DNA from: Planctomycetota bacterium
GTDB lineage: Bacteria; Planctomycetota; Phycisphaerae; Sedimentisphaerales; Anaerobacaceae
Assembly: GCA_022567055.1 (NCBI GenBank)
Contig: JADFHU010000173.1
Span: 1 to 9,160, forward strand
Direction of reading: 5' to 3'
Length of the DNA: 9,160 nucleotides
Shown here: positions 1-7,322 of the stretch, piece by piece
How the letters are laid out: every line of letters starts with the position of its first letter
Numbering within the stretch: position 1 is the stretch's first letter
Notes under the pieces: generated by a model
What the model saw: only the letters and a program-made list of their open reading frames with translations
What the model was told of the DNA's origin: nothing
The model's database searches: none
Program-made: the position numbers and the translations under genes

Positions 1-33
1 CTTCAGAATGTTGTCCCGGACAACATTCTGAAG
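1..33. repeat. Perfect 16-bp inverted repeat with 1-nt centre at the window edge
   Basis: Bases 1-16 (CTTCAGAATGTTGTCC) are the exact reverse complement of bases 18-33, separated by a single C. The palindrome lies within the adaptor reading frame and is translated as LQNVVPDNILK. It could be a real coding hairpin, or a fold-back artefact if this is a contig end. Confidence 0.9.
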
Positions 34-315
34 ATCGGTCAGATGACGCAAGTGGAACTCTACACTACCCGTGCAACCCGGTCATTGAGCATTCCTGAAA
101 ATGCCCTTTATGAAGACGATGCCCAACAGATCGTTTTTGTCCACGCGGAAGGCGAATCCTTCGAAAAGCGGGCAGTGGAAACGGGCAGTCGCTATAAAGG
201 CTGGATATCCATCCAGAGCGGATTGAAGGCAGGAGAGCGAGTGGTGACTCAAGGGGGTTATCTGGTAAAACTGGCCTCCACATCCAAGGAGATAGGTCAT
301 GGTCACGCCCATTAA
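1..315 (+). CDS. RND efflux periplasmic adaptor (membrane fusion protein), C-terminal part
   Basis: The reading frame is open from base 1, so the 5' end lies outside the window; only 104 residues are visible. They match the end of a CusB/CzcB-type HlyD-family adaptor: a beta-barrel strand pattern around KIGQMTQVEL, then SIPENALYEDD, where family members usually read 'vP..Al', and the membrane-proximal segment SGLKAGERVVTQGGYLVK, close to the family's usual 'GL..Ge.VV..g.flld' ending. In the periplasm such adaptors link the inner-membrane RND pump to the outer-membrane channel. The protein ends in GHGHAH, a His-rich tail that could bind metal (inference). The pump gene begins 30 nt downstream, so the two are surely co-transcribed. 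An ATG at 43 is an internal Met, not the start. Assignment to a metal-type adaptor rests mainly on the neighbouring pump. Confidence 0.88.
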   Translation, partial: LQNVVPDNILKIGQMTQVELYTTRATRSLSIPENALYEDDAQQIVFVHAEGESFEKRAVETGSRYKGWISIQSGLKAGERVVTQGGYLVKLASTSKEIGHGHAH

Positions 316-345
316 CTGCATGTGCCCGAACCATAGGAATCCGAT

Positions 346-3300
346 ATGCTAGAAAAACTAATGCACCTGAGTTTGAACAATCGGCTGATCGTCCTGATTG
401 GGGCGCTGGGGCTGTTTTTGGTGGGCGTTTATACAGCAGTAAGGCTGCCCGTCGACGTATTTCCCGATCTCACGGCCCCCACGGTCACAATCATCACTGA
501 AGCCCACGGCATGGCGCCGGAAGAGGTGGAGATGTTGGTGACCTTTCCCCTGGAAACGACGGTGAACGGTGCTTCGGGCGTCCGGCGGGTCCGGTCCAAC
601 TCCATTCAGGGCCTTTCCGTCATCTGGGTGGAATTCGAATGGGGAACGGATATCTACACCGCCAGACAGATCGTTAACGAAAAACTTCAGTCCGTACAGA
701 ACGCTATTCCTGATGAAGTAGACCGGCCCATCCTGGCGCCGATCACTTCCATCATGGGAGAGATAATGCTGATAGGAGTCACCAGCGACATCACCTCGGC
801 AATGGAGATTCGCACCTTGGCCGATTTCACCCTCCGGCGCCGGCTACGATCTATCCCCGGAGTGGCCCAGGTGCTGGTCTACGGTGGCGAGACGAAACAG
901 TACCAAGTCCAGATTGACCCTTACCTGTTACGGAAGTATCGCCTGACCATGCAGCAGATTCTCCACGCCGTATCCGCGACGAACGTCAATGCTACCGGTG
1001 GCGTGTTCGTAGATGCGGGGCAGGAATATCTGATCAGGGGCATTGGGCGGATCAGGACACTGGATGATCTGGAATACACGGTGGTGGCGACCCACGAAGG
1101 TGTTCCGCTGCTGATCCGCGATGTGGCCAAAGTAGCCATCGCGCCGGCTACCCGTTTGGGTACGGCGTCCATTAATAACCGAAGCGGCGTCATCTTGGTC
1201 ATCAGCAAACAGCCCGATGCGAATACGCTGGTATTGACCCGAAAAATTGAAGCAGTTATGGATGAGATCCGACCATCGCTACCACCGGACGTGACCCTGC
1301 ACACAGACATCTTCAAGCAGTCGGACTTTATCGAAGTGGCGATTCAAAACGTCGTGAAGGCGATCCGGGACGGGGCGATCCTGGTGGTGTTTGTCCTGTT
1401 TATTTTTCTGATGAATATTCGCACAACTGCAATTTCCGTGATCGCCATTCCATTGGCTCTTATTGTCTCAATCCTGGTGTTGAAGCTCCTCGGACTGTCC
1501 ATCAATACCATGACACTGGGAGGCATGGCGATTGCCATAGGCGTGCTGGTGGATGACGGTATTGTCTATATAGAGAATGTCTATCGCCGCATCCGTGAGA
1601 ATGTGGCCAAACCAGAATCGGAGCGCCGCCCGTTCGACGATGTGGTGGCGGACGCGTCGTCCGAAATCCGAGCTCCCTTAGCGATGGCTACGCCCATTGT
1701 TATCATGGTGTTCATCCCTTTCTTTTTCCTGAGCGGCGTGGAAGGGCGTATGCTCACGCCGTTGGGCTTGGCCTATGTCGTCGCCGTCTTCGCGTCCCTT
1801 ATGGTGGCGGTGACGGTCACCCCGGCACTGAGTTCCTATATGCTGAGGAACGTTTCAAGCAAGCAGATCGGGGACACCTGGTTGGTGCGCCGGCTTAAGA
1901 CAGTGTATTTACCCACCCTTGAATGGTGCTTGCGCCGGAAAAACCAGATCATCGGTTTTGCGGGATTGATGGTGGTCGTCGTGTTGGCCATCCTGCCGTT
2001 TATGGGACGGTCTTTCCTGCCGGAATTTAACGAAGGGACTCTGAACATCAGTGTCGCCACCGTGCCGGGAACCTCCCTGGATGAGTCGGATCAGATCGGG
2101 AAGATGGTGGAAGGGATTCTTCTGTCGCACCCCAACGTCATATCTACTGCCAGACGCACAGGTAGAACGGAACTGGACGAACATTCCATGGGGTCCCACG
2201 CCCACGAACTGGAAGTTAAGATCGACCTGGTTAATATCGACAAACAGGTGCTGCTGGAAACATTGCGTCGTGATCTCACCCTTGTACCGGGGACGATAAT
2301 CACCATCGGGCAGCCCATCAGCCACCGCATAGACCACATGCTGTCCGGAACGCGTGCGAATATCGCCGTCAAGATATTCGGGGAAGACCTGCTGGTACTC
2401 AGGGAGGTAGCAAAGCAGGTCGAGACCGTCATTGGCGAGGTTGCCGGCGTCGTCGATTTGTCGATCGAACAACAGACGGACATCCCTGTCTTGCGCGTTG
2501 ACTTCAACCGGAAGGCCATCGCGCGTTACGGATTGCGCATCGCGGATGTCGCGAAAGCGCTTGAAACAGGATTTCGGGGGGACGCCGTGACGCAAATCCT
2601 CGAAGGTCGAAACGCCTTTGACCTCGTCGTGCGCGTCGGTGAGCCACCGAAGGCCGACAATGACAAAGACGCTGGCGTCCCCGATTCCTGGATGAATGCG
2701 TCTCCGGCGATGGTCGGCGAGGTGCTGGTGGACACACCCGAAGGCTTGAAGATTCCGCTCAAGGCCCTTGCAAGTATCACACAGGGACGCGGGCCAAATA
2801 TGATCAGCCGCGAAAACGCCCAGCGCAAGATTGTTGTCATGTGCAACGTCGCCGGCCGTGACCTTGGAAGTGTGGTAGCTGAAATCCAACAGGTTGTGAG
2901 CCAGAAGATCGATCTGCCGCAGGGCTACTATGTCCAATACGGCGGGCAGTTTGAAAGCGCACAGGAGACGAGACGCTTGCTCGGAGTTTTCGGCGTCGTG
3001 GTCATCCTTGGAATCGGCTTCCTTCTCCACATCGTTTTTCGGTCCGTTCGCGACACGCTCTTGATCATGATCAACCTGCCGTTGGCCCTGATCGGTGGCG
3101 TCGTGGGTGTATACCTGTCTGGAGGAATTCTCTCGGTCGCCTCACTCATCGGGTTTATCAGCGTCTTCGGCATTGCCGCTCGTAACGGAATCATGATGGT
3201 GTCGCATATTAGGCACCTGCAAAGGTTCGAGGGCGTAACGGATTTCCACGAGGCCGTGCGGCGCGGTGCCATGGAGCGACTCGCCCCAATCCTCATGACC

Positions 3301-3516
3301 GCGATGGCGGCCGGGTTTGCGCTGATTCCTCTGGCATTTGGCGGTGACCAACCCGGACGCGAGATTCTGACGCCGATGGCGATCGTTATTCTCTTTGGAT
3401 TGCTGTCATCAACGTTCTTGAACATGGTTGTGGTACCGGCGCTCTTCTTGCGGTTTGGCCGTCCCGTAGGGGCTGAGCCTGCCGTAGACGTCGAAGCCCA
3501 TGTGTCACTCATCTAG
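346..3516 (+). CDS. CusA/CzcA-family heavy-metal efflux RND pump
   Basis: This 1056-residue protein is full length for the heavy-metal RND class (about 1040-1065 aa). It is a proton-driven inner-membrane pump that captures metal ions in the periplasm and passes them to the channel. Family signs are the first membrane helix (about residues 13-32) followed by RLPVDVFPDLTAPTV, then PEEVE and RSNSIQGLSVIWVEF. Residues 335-415 hold the first helix cluster, with the acidic proton-relay stretch VDDGIVYIEN (D403, D404, E410). Helix 7 starts near 535, followed by FLPEFNEGTL, and the last cluster spans about 878-1040. A His/Met-rich stretch (H613, M615, H618, H620) lies in the periplasmic pore region. 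AGGAA at 335-339, 6 nt before the ATG, supports the start. The metal (Cu/Ag, or Zn/Co/Cd) cannot be decided; the region around 606-622 does not look like the CusA methionine site. The channel gene follows after 67 nt. Confidence 0.96.
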   Translation: MLEKLMHLSLNNRLIVLIGALGLFLVGVYTAVRLPVDVFPDLTAPTVTIITEAHGMAPEEVEMLVTFPLETTVNGASGVRRVRSNSIQGLSVIWVEFEWGTDIYTARQIVNEKLQSVQNAIPDEVDRPILAPITSIMGEIMLIGVTSDITSAMEIRTLADFTLRRRLRSIPGVAQVLVYGGETKQYQVQIDPYLLRKYRLTMQQILHAVSATNVNATGGVFVDAGQEYLIRGIGRIRTLDDLEYTVVATHEGVPLLIRDVAKVAIAPATRLGTASINNRSGVILVISKQPDANTLVLTRKIEAVMDEIRPSLPPDVTLHTDIFKQSDFIEVAIQNVVKAIRDGAILVVFVLFIFLMNIRTTAISVIAIPLALIVSILVLKLLGLSINTMTLGGMAIAIGVLVDDGIVYIENVYRRIRENVAKPESERRPFDDVVADASSEIRAPLAMATPIVIMVFIPFFFLSGVEGRMLTPLGLAYVVAVFASLMVAVTVTPALSSYMLRNVSSKQIGDTWLVRRLKTVYLPTLEWCLRRKNQIIGFAGLMVVVVLAILPFMGRSFLPEFNEGTLNISVATVPGTSLDESDQIGKMVEGILLSHPNVISTARRTGRTELDEHSMGSHAHELEVKIDLVNIDKQVLLETLRRDLTLVPGTIITIGQPISHRIDHMLSGTRANIAVKIFGEDLLVLREVAKQVETVIGEVAGVVDLSIEQQTDIPVLRVDFNRKAIARYGLRIADVAKALETGFRGDAVTQILEGRNAFDLVVRVGEPPKADNDKDAGVPDSWMNASPAMVGEVLVDTPEGLKIPLKALASITQGRGPNMISRENAQRKIVVMCNVAGRDLGSVVAEIQQVVSQKIDLPQGYYVQYGGQFESAQETRRLLGVFGVVVILGIGFLLHIVFRSVRDTLLIMINLPLALIGGVVGVYLSGGILSVASLIGFISVFGIAARNGIMMVSHIRHLQRFEGVTDFHEAVRRGAMERLAPILMTAMAAGFALIPLAFGGDQPGREILTPMAIVILFGLLSSTFLNMVVVPALFLRFGRPVGAEPAVDVEAHVSLI

Positions 3517-3570
3517 CACACGTTGCCGGCGGCACCGATTTAGGCCGGTAAATCATACTTGCTTTTCCAT

Positions 3571-3576
3571 AAGAGG
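3571..3576 (+). promoter_or_regulatory. Shine-Dalgarno that sets the start of the channel gene
   Basis: AAGAGG lies 7 nt before the ATG at 3584. The open frame extends further up to an ATG at 3500, inside the pump gene, but that stretch encodes an Arg/His-rich, non-signal-like N terminus with no comparable site. This favours 3584. Confidence 0.6.
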
Positions 3577-3583
3577 TATCGAA

Positions 3584-5080
3584 ATGAAACGAGTCACCGA
3601 TGACAGAAAAACCGCAAGCCTGATCGGATCGCACGAGCGAATGCCCAAGGTGATTGCCTGTGTGTTGCTTGCATGGGTGGTACTCCCAACAGGCTGTGCA
3701 ACCGTCAAGCCACAGCAGGATTACCTGCGGGCGCGCGAACTGATCGAAAGAAGCACTGGGTTTGAAAGGGCGTACAGTCCCGAAGAAGTGGGGTTGTCAG
3801 AGGACGAGTTAACCACGACACTCGCTGACGGGCTAACGCTGGACGAGGCGCTGCGGCTTGTCCTGCTCAACAACCGCCAACTCCAAGTCGCCTTTCTAGA
3901 CATTGGCATTGCCCGCGCCGATCTCGTTCAGTCGGGGCTGTTCTCGAATCCGTCGCTCGGTGTTGGGGTTCTCTTCCCCGCAGGCGGTGGGCGGAGCAAC
4001 ATTCAGGCGAACCTCGCGCAAAACATCGTCCAACTCTGGCAAATGCCTGTGAAGAAACGGTCTGCGGGGCACGCTCTCGAGCAGAAAATCGTAAACGTGG
4101 CACGATTGGCGGGCGAACTCGTCGCCGAAACGAAGAGAGCCTACTACCATGGCGCTGCGGCACAAGATTTGGTAGAGATCGCAGAGCAGAACCTCGCCTT
4201 AGTAACGAAGTCGTCCGACGCGATCAGCGCCCAGCGTGAAGCGGGGGCGGCAAGCTTGCTTGATGACAACCTTCAACGCGGCGAGGTGCTAAGGGCTGAA
4301 CTTGGATTACGGAACGCTCAACTGGCAACCCTCAACGCCAAACGTTCACTGGCACGGCTCTTATCGTTGGATCAGCGCGTCGAGGAACTGATACTGACGG
4401 ACGCGCTTCCGGAGTTCCTCTCGCCCAGCCTCGACTCCGACAGCTTGATCACCAGAGCCCGGAAGCATCGATTGGATTTGCAGGCGCTTTCCGAAGCCGT
4501 TCTCACCGGAGAGGCGGAGGTTGAGTTGGAATACCTTCGTGTGTTTCCCGAAATCTCCGTGGGCGTCGGTGGTGAACGGCTGGAGAGCCGCAATGCAGGC
4601 AAAGACCCTCAAGAAATCGATTCCATGTGGGGCCCGCACCTCTCGGTCACTCTACCAATCTTTGACCAGAATCAAGCCCGGATCGCGCGAGCACAATACG
4701 CACACGTGCAAGCCATCAAGTCATACGAGGATTTGCACCTGAGCATCGCGCAGGATATTCGGATCGCCGTTGATCGCGCCTCAGTCTTGTGGACAAACGT
4801 CGCCTTTTATCGAGATGGTCTACTGCCACAGGCTCAGAAGAACCTCGATTTTACCAACGCCGCCTACAAAGCCGGCACGACCAACGTCCTCACCTTGCTC
4901 GAGTCGCAGCGCGCATTGCTCAACACGAGGGGGGCCTACGTCCTTGCTTGGTCGGACGCGTCCACATCGTTGAGTGATCTGGAGCGGGCCCTTGGCCTGC
5001 CTTTGGAGACTGCTACCGACGCTGCTGCGGGCGCGGATCCCATCGAGACCAGCCAACCACTGGAGACACAAGATGATTAA
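3584..5080 (+). CDS. TolC-family outer-membrane efflux channel (CusC/CzcC type)
   Basis: From the ATG at 3584 this is a 498-residue protein of the outer-membrane efflux (TolC/OEP) family. It would form the outer-membrane and periplasmic duct of the tripartite metal pump. The N terminus has a basic start, a hydrophobic stretch (about 21-34) and LPTGC with Cys38, an imperfect lipobox suggesting a lipid-anchored channel like CusC. The first OEP repeat opens near residue 85 (TLDEALRLVLLNNRQLQ) and the second near 287 (SLITRARKHRLDLQAL). Long Ala/Gln/Glu-rich helices follow each. Residues about 420-470 carry the usual ending: AAYKAGTTNVLTLLESQR, a Y..A segment, then LERALGLP. An alternative start at 3641 would place the signal peptide immediately at the N terminus but has only a weak ribosome-binding site. 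It is the third gene of the efflux operon; channel-last order differs from cusCFBA and czcCBA, where the channel comes first. Confidence 0.93.
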   Translation: MKRVTDDRKTASLIGSHERMPKVIACVLLAWVVLPTGCATVKPQQDYLRARELIERSTGFERAYSPEEVGLSEDELTTTLADGLTLDEALRLVLLNNRQLQVAFLDIGIARADLVQSGLFSNPSLGVGVLFPAGGGRSNIQANLAQNIVQLWQMPVKKRSAGHALEQKIVNVARLAGELVAETKRAYYHGAAAQDLVEIAEQNLALVTKSSDAISAQREAGAASLLDDNLQRGEVLRAELGLRNAQLATLNAKRSLARLLSLDQRVEELILTDALPEFLSPSLDSDSLITRARKHRLDLQALSEAVLTGEAEVELEYLRVFPEISVGVGGERLESRNAGKDPQEIDSMWGPHLSVTLPIFDQNQARIARAQYAHVQAIKSYEDLHLSIAQDIRIAVDRASVLWTNVAFYRDGLLPQAQKNLDFTNAAYKAGTTNVLTLLESQRALLNTRGAYVLAWSDASTSLSDLERALGLPLETATDAAAGADPIETSQPLETQDD

Positions 5081-5168
5081 AAAGTCCGTTCATCAATTTG
5101 GTTTCGGCAAGCTGCGGCTTCTGCTTGAATTCGTCTTTCGCTCAGAATGCGATGTAGGCCCTCAGTGA
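5073..5168 (+). CDS. 31-codon ORF with a translationally coupled start; possible truncated operon gene
   Basis: An ATG at 5073 overlaps the last codons of the channel gene (stop 5078-5080) and has GGAG at 5062-5065, 7 nt upstream, an ideal arrangement for coupled translation. The product would begin MIKKSVHQFGFGKLRLLLEF and stop after 31 residues at 5166-5168, running into the 3' end of the convergent porin gene. The start signals look real but the ORF is very short and matches nothing I recognise. The simplest reading is the first codons of a fourth efflux-operon gene whose remainder was lost when the porin region was joined here. It could also be a true small protein, or chance. Confidence 0.3.
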   Translation: MIKKSVHQFGFGKLRLLLEFVFRSECDVGPQ

Positions 5169-6338
5169 GAGCACCACGGCGTCATTTAGGGTAGGATCCA
5201 TGCCCGGGTTCTGGATAAACTGCAGATCGGGTTGGATCGTCAGCCAACCGACCGGGTGGAACGCATAGGTGCACTCGTATACCATCTCGTACCTGTCTGC
5301 ACCCGGGACAGCCGCCCGAAAGCTATTCGTGTTGCGTGCGTGGGCCACACCGAGGCCGAAGGTGTCATCTTCACCGAACAACGAAGCGTAGGTCACGCCC
5401 GCACCCGCATAGAACCCGACCTGGTTGCGGTTCTTGTCCGCTTGACCCAACTGAAAGAATCCGGCCCAATGCTCCGATAGGTTGGTCTCGCCGATGAGGT
5501 AGTACCCATCGTTGCTCCCATGGGACGCGCCGCTGAAGTCGTCGGCGAAATCGGTGCTTCGGTACCAGCCGCCCAGTGCCAACTTCCGGCCGGTCTCTTC
5601 GTTTTGCAGTCCGCCCTCCAGGGCATAGAAGATCCCATCGTCGCGATCGAGGATGACATGGGTTCCCTTGTCGTCGCCCGGGTCACCGGGAATGCCGTCG
5701 TAGACCCCAGCGTGTAAATAGCACCGTTCGCCGGGCCAGAGCGACGCGACGACTGCCAGGGAGGTGGTCGGAAAAATGGCAGGGGGGACTTGGGAGTTCG
5801 CGGGAGATATGCCGAATGAGCTATTCGTAAAGAGACCGGCGCTCTCCAAAGCATCAAAGGTGGCGTTGTAGTCATGCAGCCCCACCAGCCAGGCGAGGCT
5901 GCCACCGGCATGCCGCTGCTGCCACCACAGCTCATAGACCTTGAAGGTGTTGGGCGCTTCAATGTTGCTGGTGGTCTGGAGATCCCCAATCATTTCCGTA
6001 GGCGTTCCGCCGGCGTTTCCCAGCAGATAGACGTGCAAGTCCCCTTGATCCGACAGCCCCAGTGCCTCGCCGCGGGCATCCATGATCAAATCCAGATTCA
6101 GGAGCCCGCGACTACTCCGTGCCATGCCACCCCTCACGTTCTGTACGCCTTCAAGGGTGAGTACCATTTCGAATTCAACGCCCTTGTCCGCCAGCGCGGT
6201 CCTCTGTCCCGCCCAGTCCCCCAAGAGCCACGGTGACTCTTCGGCCCTGACGGCCGCGGAGACGATCGCCATTGTCGCCAGCAGGGTCAGCGCTCCCGTC
6301 CACCTGGCGGAATCTATCCCGGTCGCAGGCCTAGACAT
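5142..6338 (-). CDS. OprB-family carbohydrate-type outer-membrane porin
   Basis: The 398-residue protein (from the Met at 6338) matches the OprB carbohydrate-selective porin family, beta-barrels that let sugars or other small solutes cross the outer membrane. It starts with a signal peptide (hydrophobic ALTLLATMAIVSAAV, likely cleaved after AVRA near residue 32). Mature sequence begins PWLLGDWAGQRTALADKGVE, the usual GDWGG.R..L...G entry of this family. The body alternates Gly/aromatic strands, and the end has IQPDLQFIQNPGMDP, close to the family's 'PDlQyi.nPg', finishing in LSLRAYIAF, an aromatic C terminus as needed for BAM assembly. The frame stays open upstream to 6512. An ATG at 6470 has AGGAGG close by but would add 44 residues before the signal peptide, so I prefer 6338 although it lacks a clear ribosome-binding site. 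The substrate is not predictable. It converges on the efflux operon with only 61 nt between stops. Confidence 0.9.
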   Translation of the reverse strand: MSRPATGIDSARWTGALTLLATMAIVSAAVRAEESPWLLGDWAGQRTALADKGVEFEMVLTLEGVQNVRGGMARSSRGLLNLDLIMDARGEALGLSDQGDLHVYLLGNAGGTPTEMIGDLQTTSNIEAPNTFKVYELWWQQRHAGGSLAWLVGLHDYNATFDALESAGLFTNSSFGISPANSQVPPAIFPTTSLAVVASLWPGERCYLHAGVYDGIPGDPGDDKGTHVILDRDDGIFYALEGGLQNEETGRKLALGGWYRSTDFADDFSGASHGSNDGYYLIGETNLSEHWAGFFQLGQADKNRNQVGFYAGAGVTYASLFGEDDTFGLGVAHARNTNSFRAAVPGADRYEMVYECTYAFHPVGWLTIQPDLQFIQNPGMDPTLNDAVVLSLRAYIAF

Positions 6339-6474
6339 GTTTCTAGCCGGAGCCTGCGGGTATGCACGGTGGACACATATGCCCCGCTTTTCTGCGGCGT
6401 GCCCTTGCTGGACGGCACATATCTGCCTGCCCCTAATATCAATCTCATCGATAGTCATCCTTGGCCCCATGGCG

Positions 6475-6480
6475 CCTCCT
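6475..6480 (-). promoter_or_regulatory. AGGAGG ribosome-binding site before an upstream in-frame start of the porin
   Basis: On the minus strand AGGAGG (6480-6475) is followed after 4 nt by ATG at 6470, in frame with the porin, and another ATG at 6458. It is the best ribosome-binding site in this leader. Starting here would give a 442-aa precursor with 44 residues ahead of the signal-peptide Met. Either the porin has an unusually long N-region, or an in-frame leader is translated and the porin starts at 6338. Confidence 0.45.
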
Positions 6481-6526
6481 ATTGCCGAGTTGTCCCTAGC
6501 GCGTCGACGCAATTTGTCCTAGTCGT

Positions 6527-6547
6527 GCTAACTTAGCCTAAGCTAAC
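6527..6547 (-). promoter_or_regulatory. Palindrome within direct repeats upstream of the porin (candidate operator)
   Basis: CTTAGCCTAAG (6532-6542) is an 11-bp palindrome with a central C. It is bracketed by two GCTAAC copies (6527-6532 and 6542-6547) spaced 15 bp apart. Nearer the gene, TTGTCC(C)TAG occurs twice (6490-6499 and 6514-6522). The position, about 60 to 200 bp before the possible porin starts, fits a regulator site near the promoter. No good -35/-10 pair is visible, so the role is inferred. Confidence 0.35.
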
Positions 6548-6583
6548 TTTTGCATTATTTGTCATCTCCGACGATCTCGCAAG

Positions 6584-6626
6584 AAAAAAAGGAACGGCTG
6601 GACAGGTTTTTACGGTCCCTGTCTGG
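6584..6626 (-). terminator. Possible intrinsic terminator of the leftward lipoprotein transcript
   Basis: Arms at 6598-6606 and 6618-6626 can pair over 9 positions (core GACAGG/CCTGTC, two G-T wobbles) with an 11-nt loop. Read leftward, the stem is followed after about 8 nt by seven T residues (6590-6584). The gap between stem and T tract is longer than usual, so this is a weak candidate. It sits about 180 bp after the lipoprotein stop. Confidence 0.35.
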
Positions 6627-6715
6627 GCTCTGTCCACGGCAGGCGTTTGTTCTTTTCCCGGGCAGGGCGATCGCATCCTACGATGTCATCTTCGTTCGAA
6701 GTGCGAATTGAAACG

Positions 6716-6803
6716 CAAGTGACTCAGTGATCAAGTAATTCGTCTTCGGCCCAGACCGTCCTCAGCTTACCGACTACCGATCACCGATGACCGGTCACCG
6801 GCC
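6716..6803. repeat. Dispersed heptamer element, copy 1 (abuts lipoprotein stop)
   Basis: Bases 6769-6803 are five gapless 7-bp units: ACCGACT, ACCGATC, ACCGATG, ACCGGTC, ACCGGCC. The last unit ends at the base next to the stop codon of the leftward lipoprotein gene (6804-6806). To the left lie GTAATTCG (about 6735-6742) and AAGTGA/CAGTGA-like units (6717-6733). The same order of parts is found at 7311-7390, so the two look like diverged copies of one element. Confidence 0.75.
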
Positions 6804-7253
6804 TCACGTACGCCACTTTTGCACGGGGATGTCGGAGTCAGCCGTTTCTACGAAGGTTCCGAGTTGCGGGTCATAAGCGAGTGAAAAGTTGAAGACGTGA
6901 TAGGGCTCTATCTCCCGCGTCATGATGTTGTCGTAACCCAAATTGTACTTATAGGCGCGAAAGACAATACTTAGTTTGTCTAGGCTTTCCCAGTTTACAT
7001 CCCATCGCAACGTATCCTTCGTGTTGACGGGAATCTCAAATGCTCGCATCGCGTAAACGTTACCCGCCTGTCCATACACCGTAACAAAGACCTCTTGGAT
7101 GTTCCTACCGATGGGCTTGTTGTCAACAATCACGAAAAACCGGCAGTCGTCGACCTCCGATTGAGGGGGATAATAGACTACGTTCTTGACACAACCAAGG
7201 CAGGACAACATCAAACAGCACAAGACTCCGTACATCATGTTGCGAACCATCAT
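6804..7253 (-). CDS. Probable small lipoprotein of unknown function
   Basis: This 149-residue product is not recognised. It opens with a basic start and a short hydrophobic, Cys-rich segment, MYGVLCCLMLSCLGC, ending at Cys21 (Cys18 is an alternative); neither is a perfect lipobox but an exported, lipid-anchored protein is likely. After the signal the sequence has beta-strand-like character (FFVIVDNKP, VFVTVYGQAG, LSIVFRAYKYNLGY) and many Tyr/Phe, with no cysteine other than the early YPPQSEVDDC one. This resembles a small periplasmic beta-sandwich, a guess only. AAGGAG precedes the tandem ATGs at 7253 and 7250; spacing slightly favours the second. It lies 148 bp downstream of the HAD gene on the same strand, with repeats in the gap, so it is probably transcribed separately. 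The gene looks richer in A/T than the flanking HAD and porin genes. Confidence 0.75.
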   Translation of the reverse strand: MMVRNMMYGVLCCLMLSCLGCVKNVVYYPPQSEVDDCRFFVIVDNKPIGRNIQEVFVTVYGQAGNVYAMRAFEIPVNTKDTLRWDVNWESLDKLSIVFRAYKYNLGYDNIMTREIEPYHVFNFSLAYDPQLGTFVETADSDIPVQKWRT

Positions 7254-7290
7254 TCAGCTCCTTCAATAAGACGGGATGACTAGTTATAAA

Positions 7291-7322
7291 ATTTTAAGTG
7301 TAAAGATTTTAAGTGTTAAGTG
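7291..7322. repeat. AT-rich direct repeats upstream of the lipoprotein gene
   Basis: ATTTTAAGTGT occurs at 7291-7301 and 7306-7316 (15-bp period), and the core TTAAGTG recurs a third time at 7316-7322. They lie 38-69 bp upstream of the lipoprotein start, where its promoter should be. They may be regulatory, or simply the left end of the repeat element that continues to 7390. Confidence 0.6.

Larger units (their letters stand above)
6339..6803. other. Intergenic region between lipoprotein stop and porin start
   Basis: About 465 bp without a convincing gene (333 bp if the porin starts at 6470). From the porin outwards it holds the porin leader with AGGAGG (6475-6480), a palindrome with direct repeats (6527-6547), a possible leftward terminator for the lipoprotein gene (about 6584-6626) and a repeat element abutting the lipoprotein stop (6716-6803). 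Open frames on the + strand here (for example 6082-6522) are antisense shadows. Confidence 0.6.

Noticed and set aside
1909..3030. 373-codon open frame on the minus strand inside the pump gene
   Set aside because: It is fully antisense to a clear full-length RND pump; low-complexity composition and no recognisable domain mark it as a shadow.
3500..3583. Upstream extension of the channel gene (start at ATG 3500, overlapping the pump gene)
   Set aside because: It encodes an Arg/His/Cys-rich, non-signal-like N terminus with no matching ribosome-binding site, whereas ATG 3584 has AAGAGG at 7 nt and leads into the signal peptide.
5081..5141. Shared bidirectional terminator between the channel and porin genes
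   Set aside because: Only a weak CAAGC/GCTTG pairing exists, with no T tract next to it on either strand.
6082..6522. 146-codon open frame on the + strand over the porin 5' end and leader
   Set aside because: It is antisense to the porin signal peptide and mature N terminus; the sequence lacks domain features.
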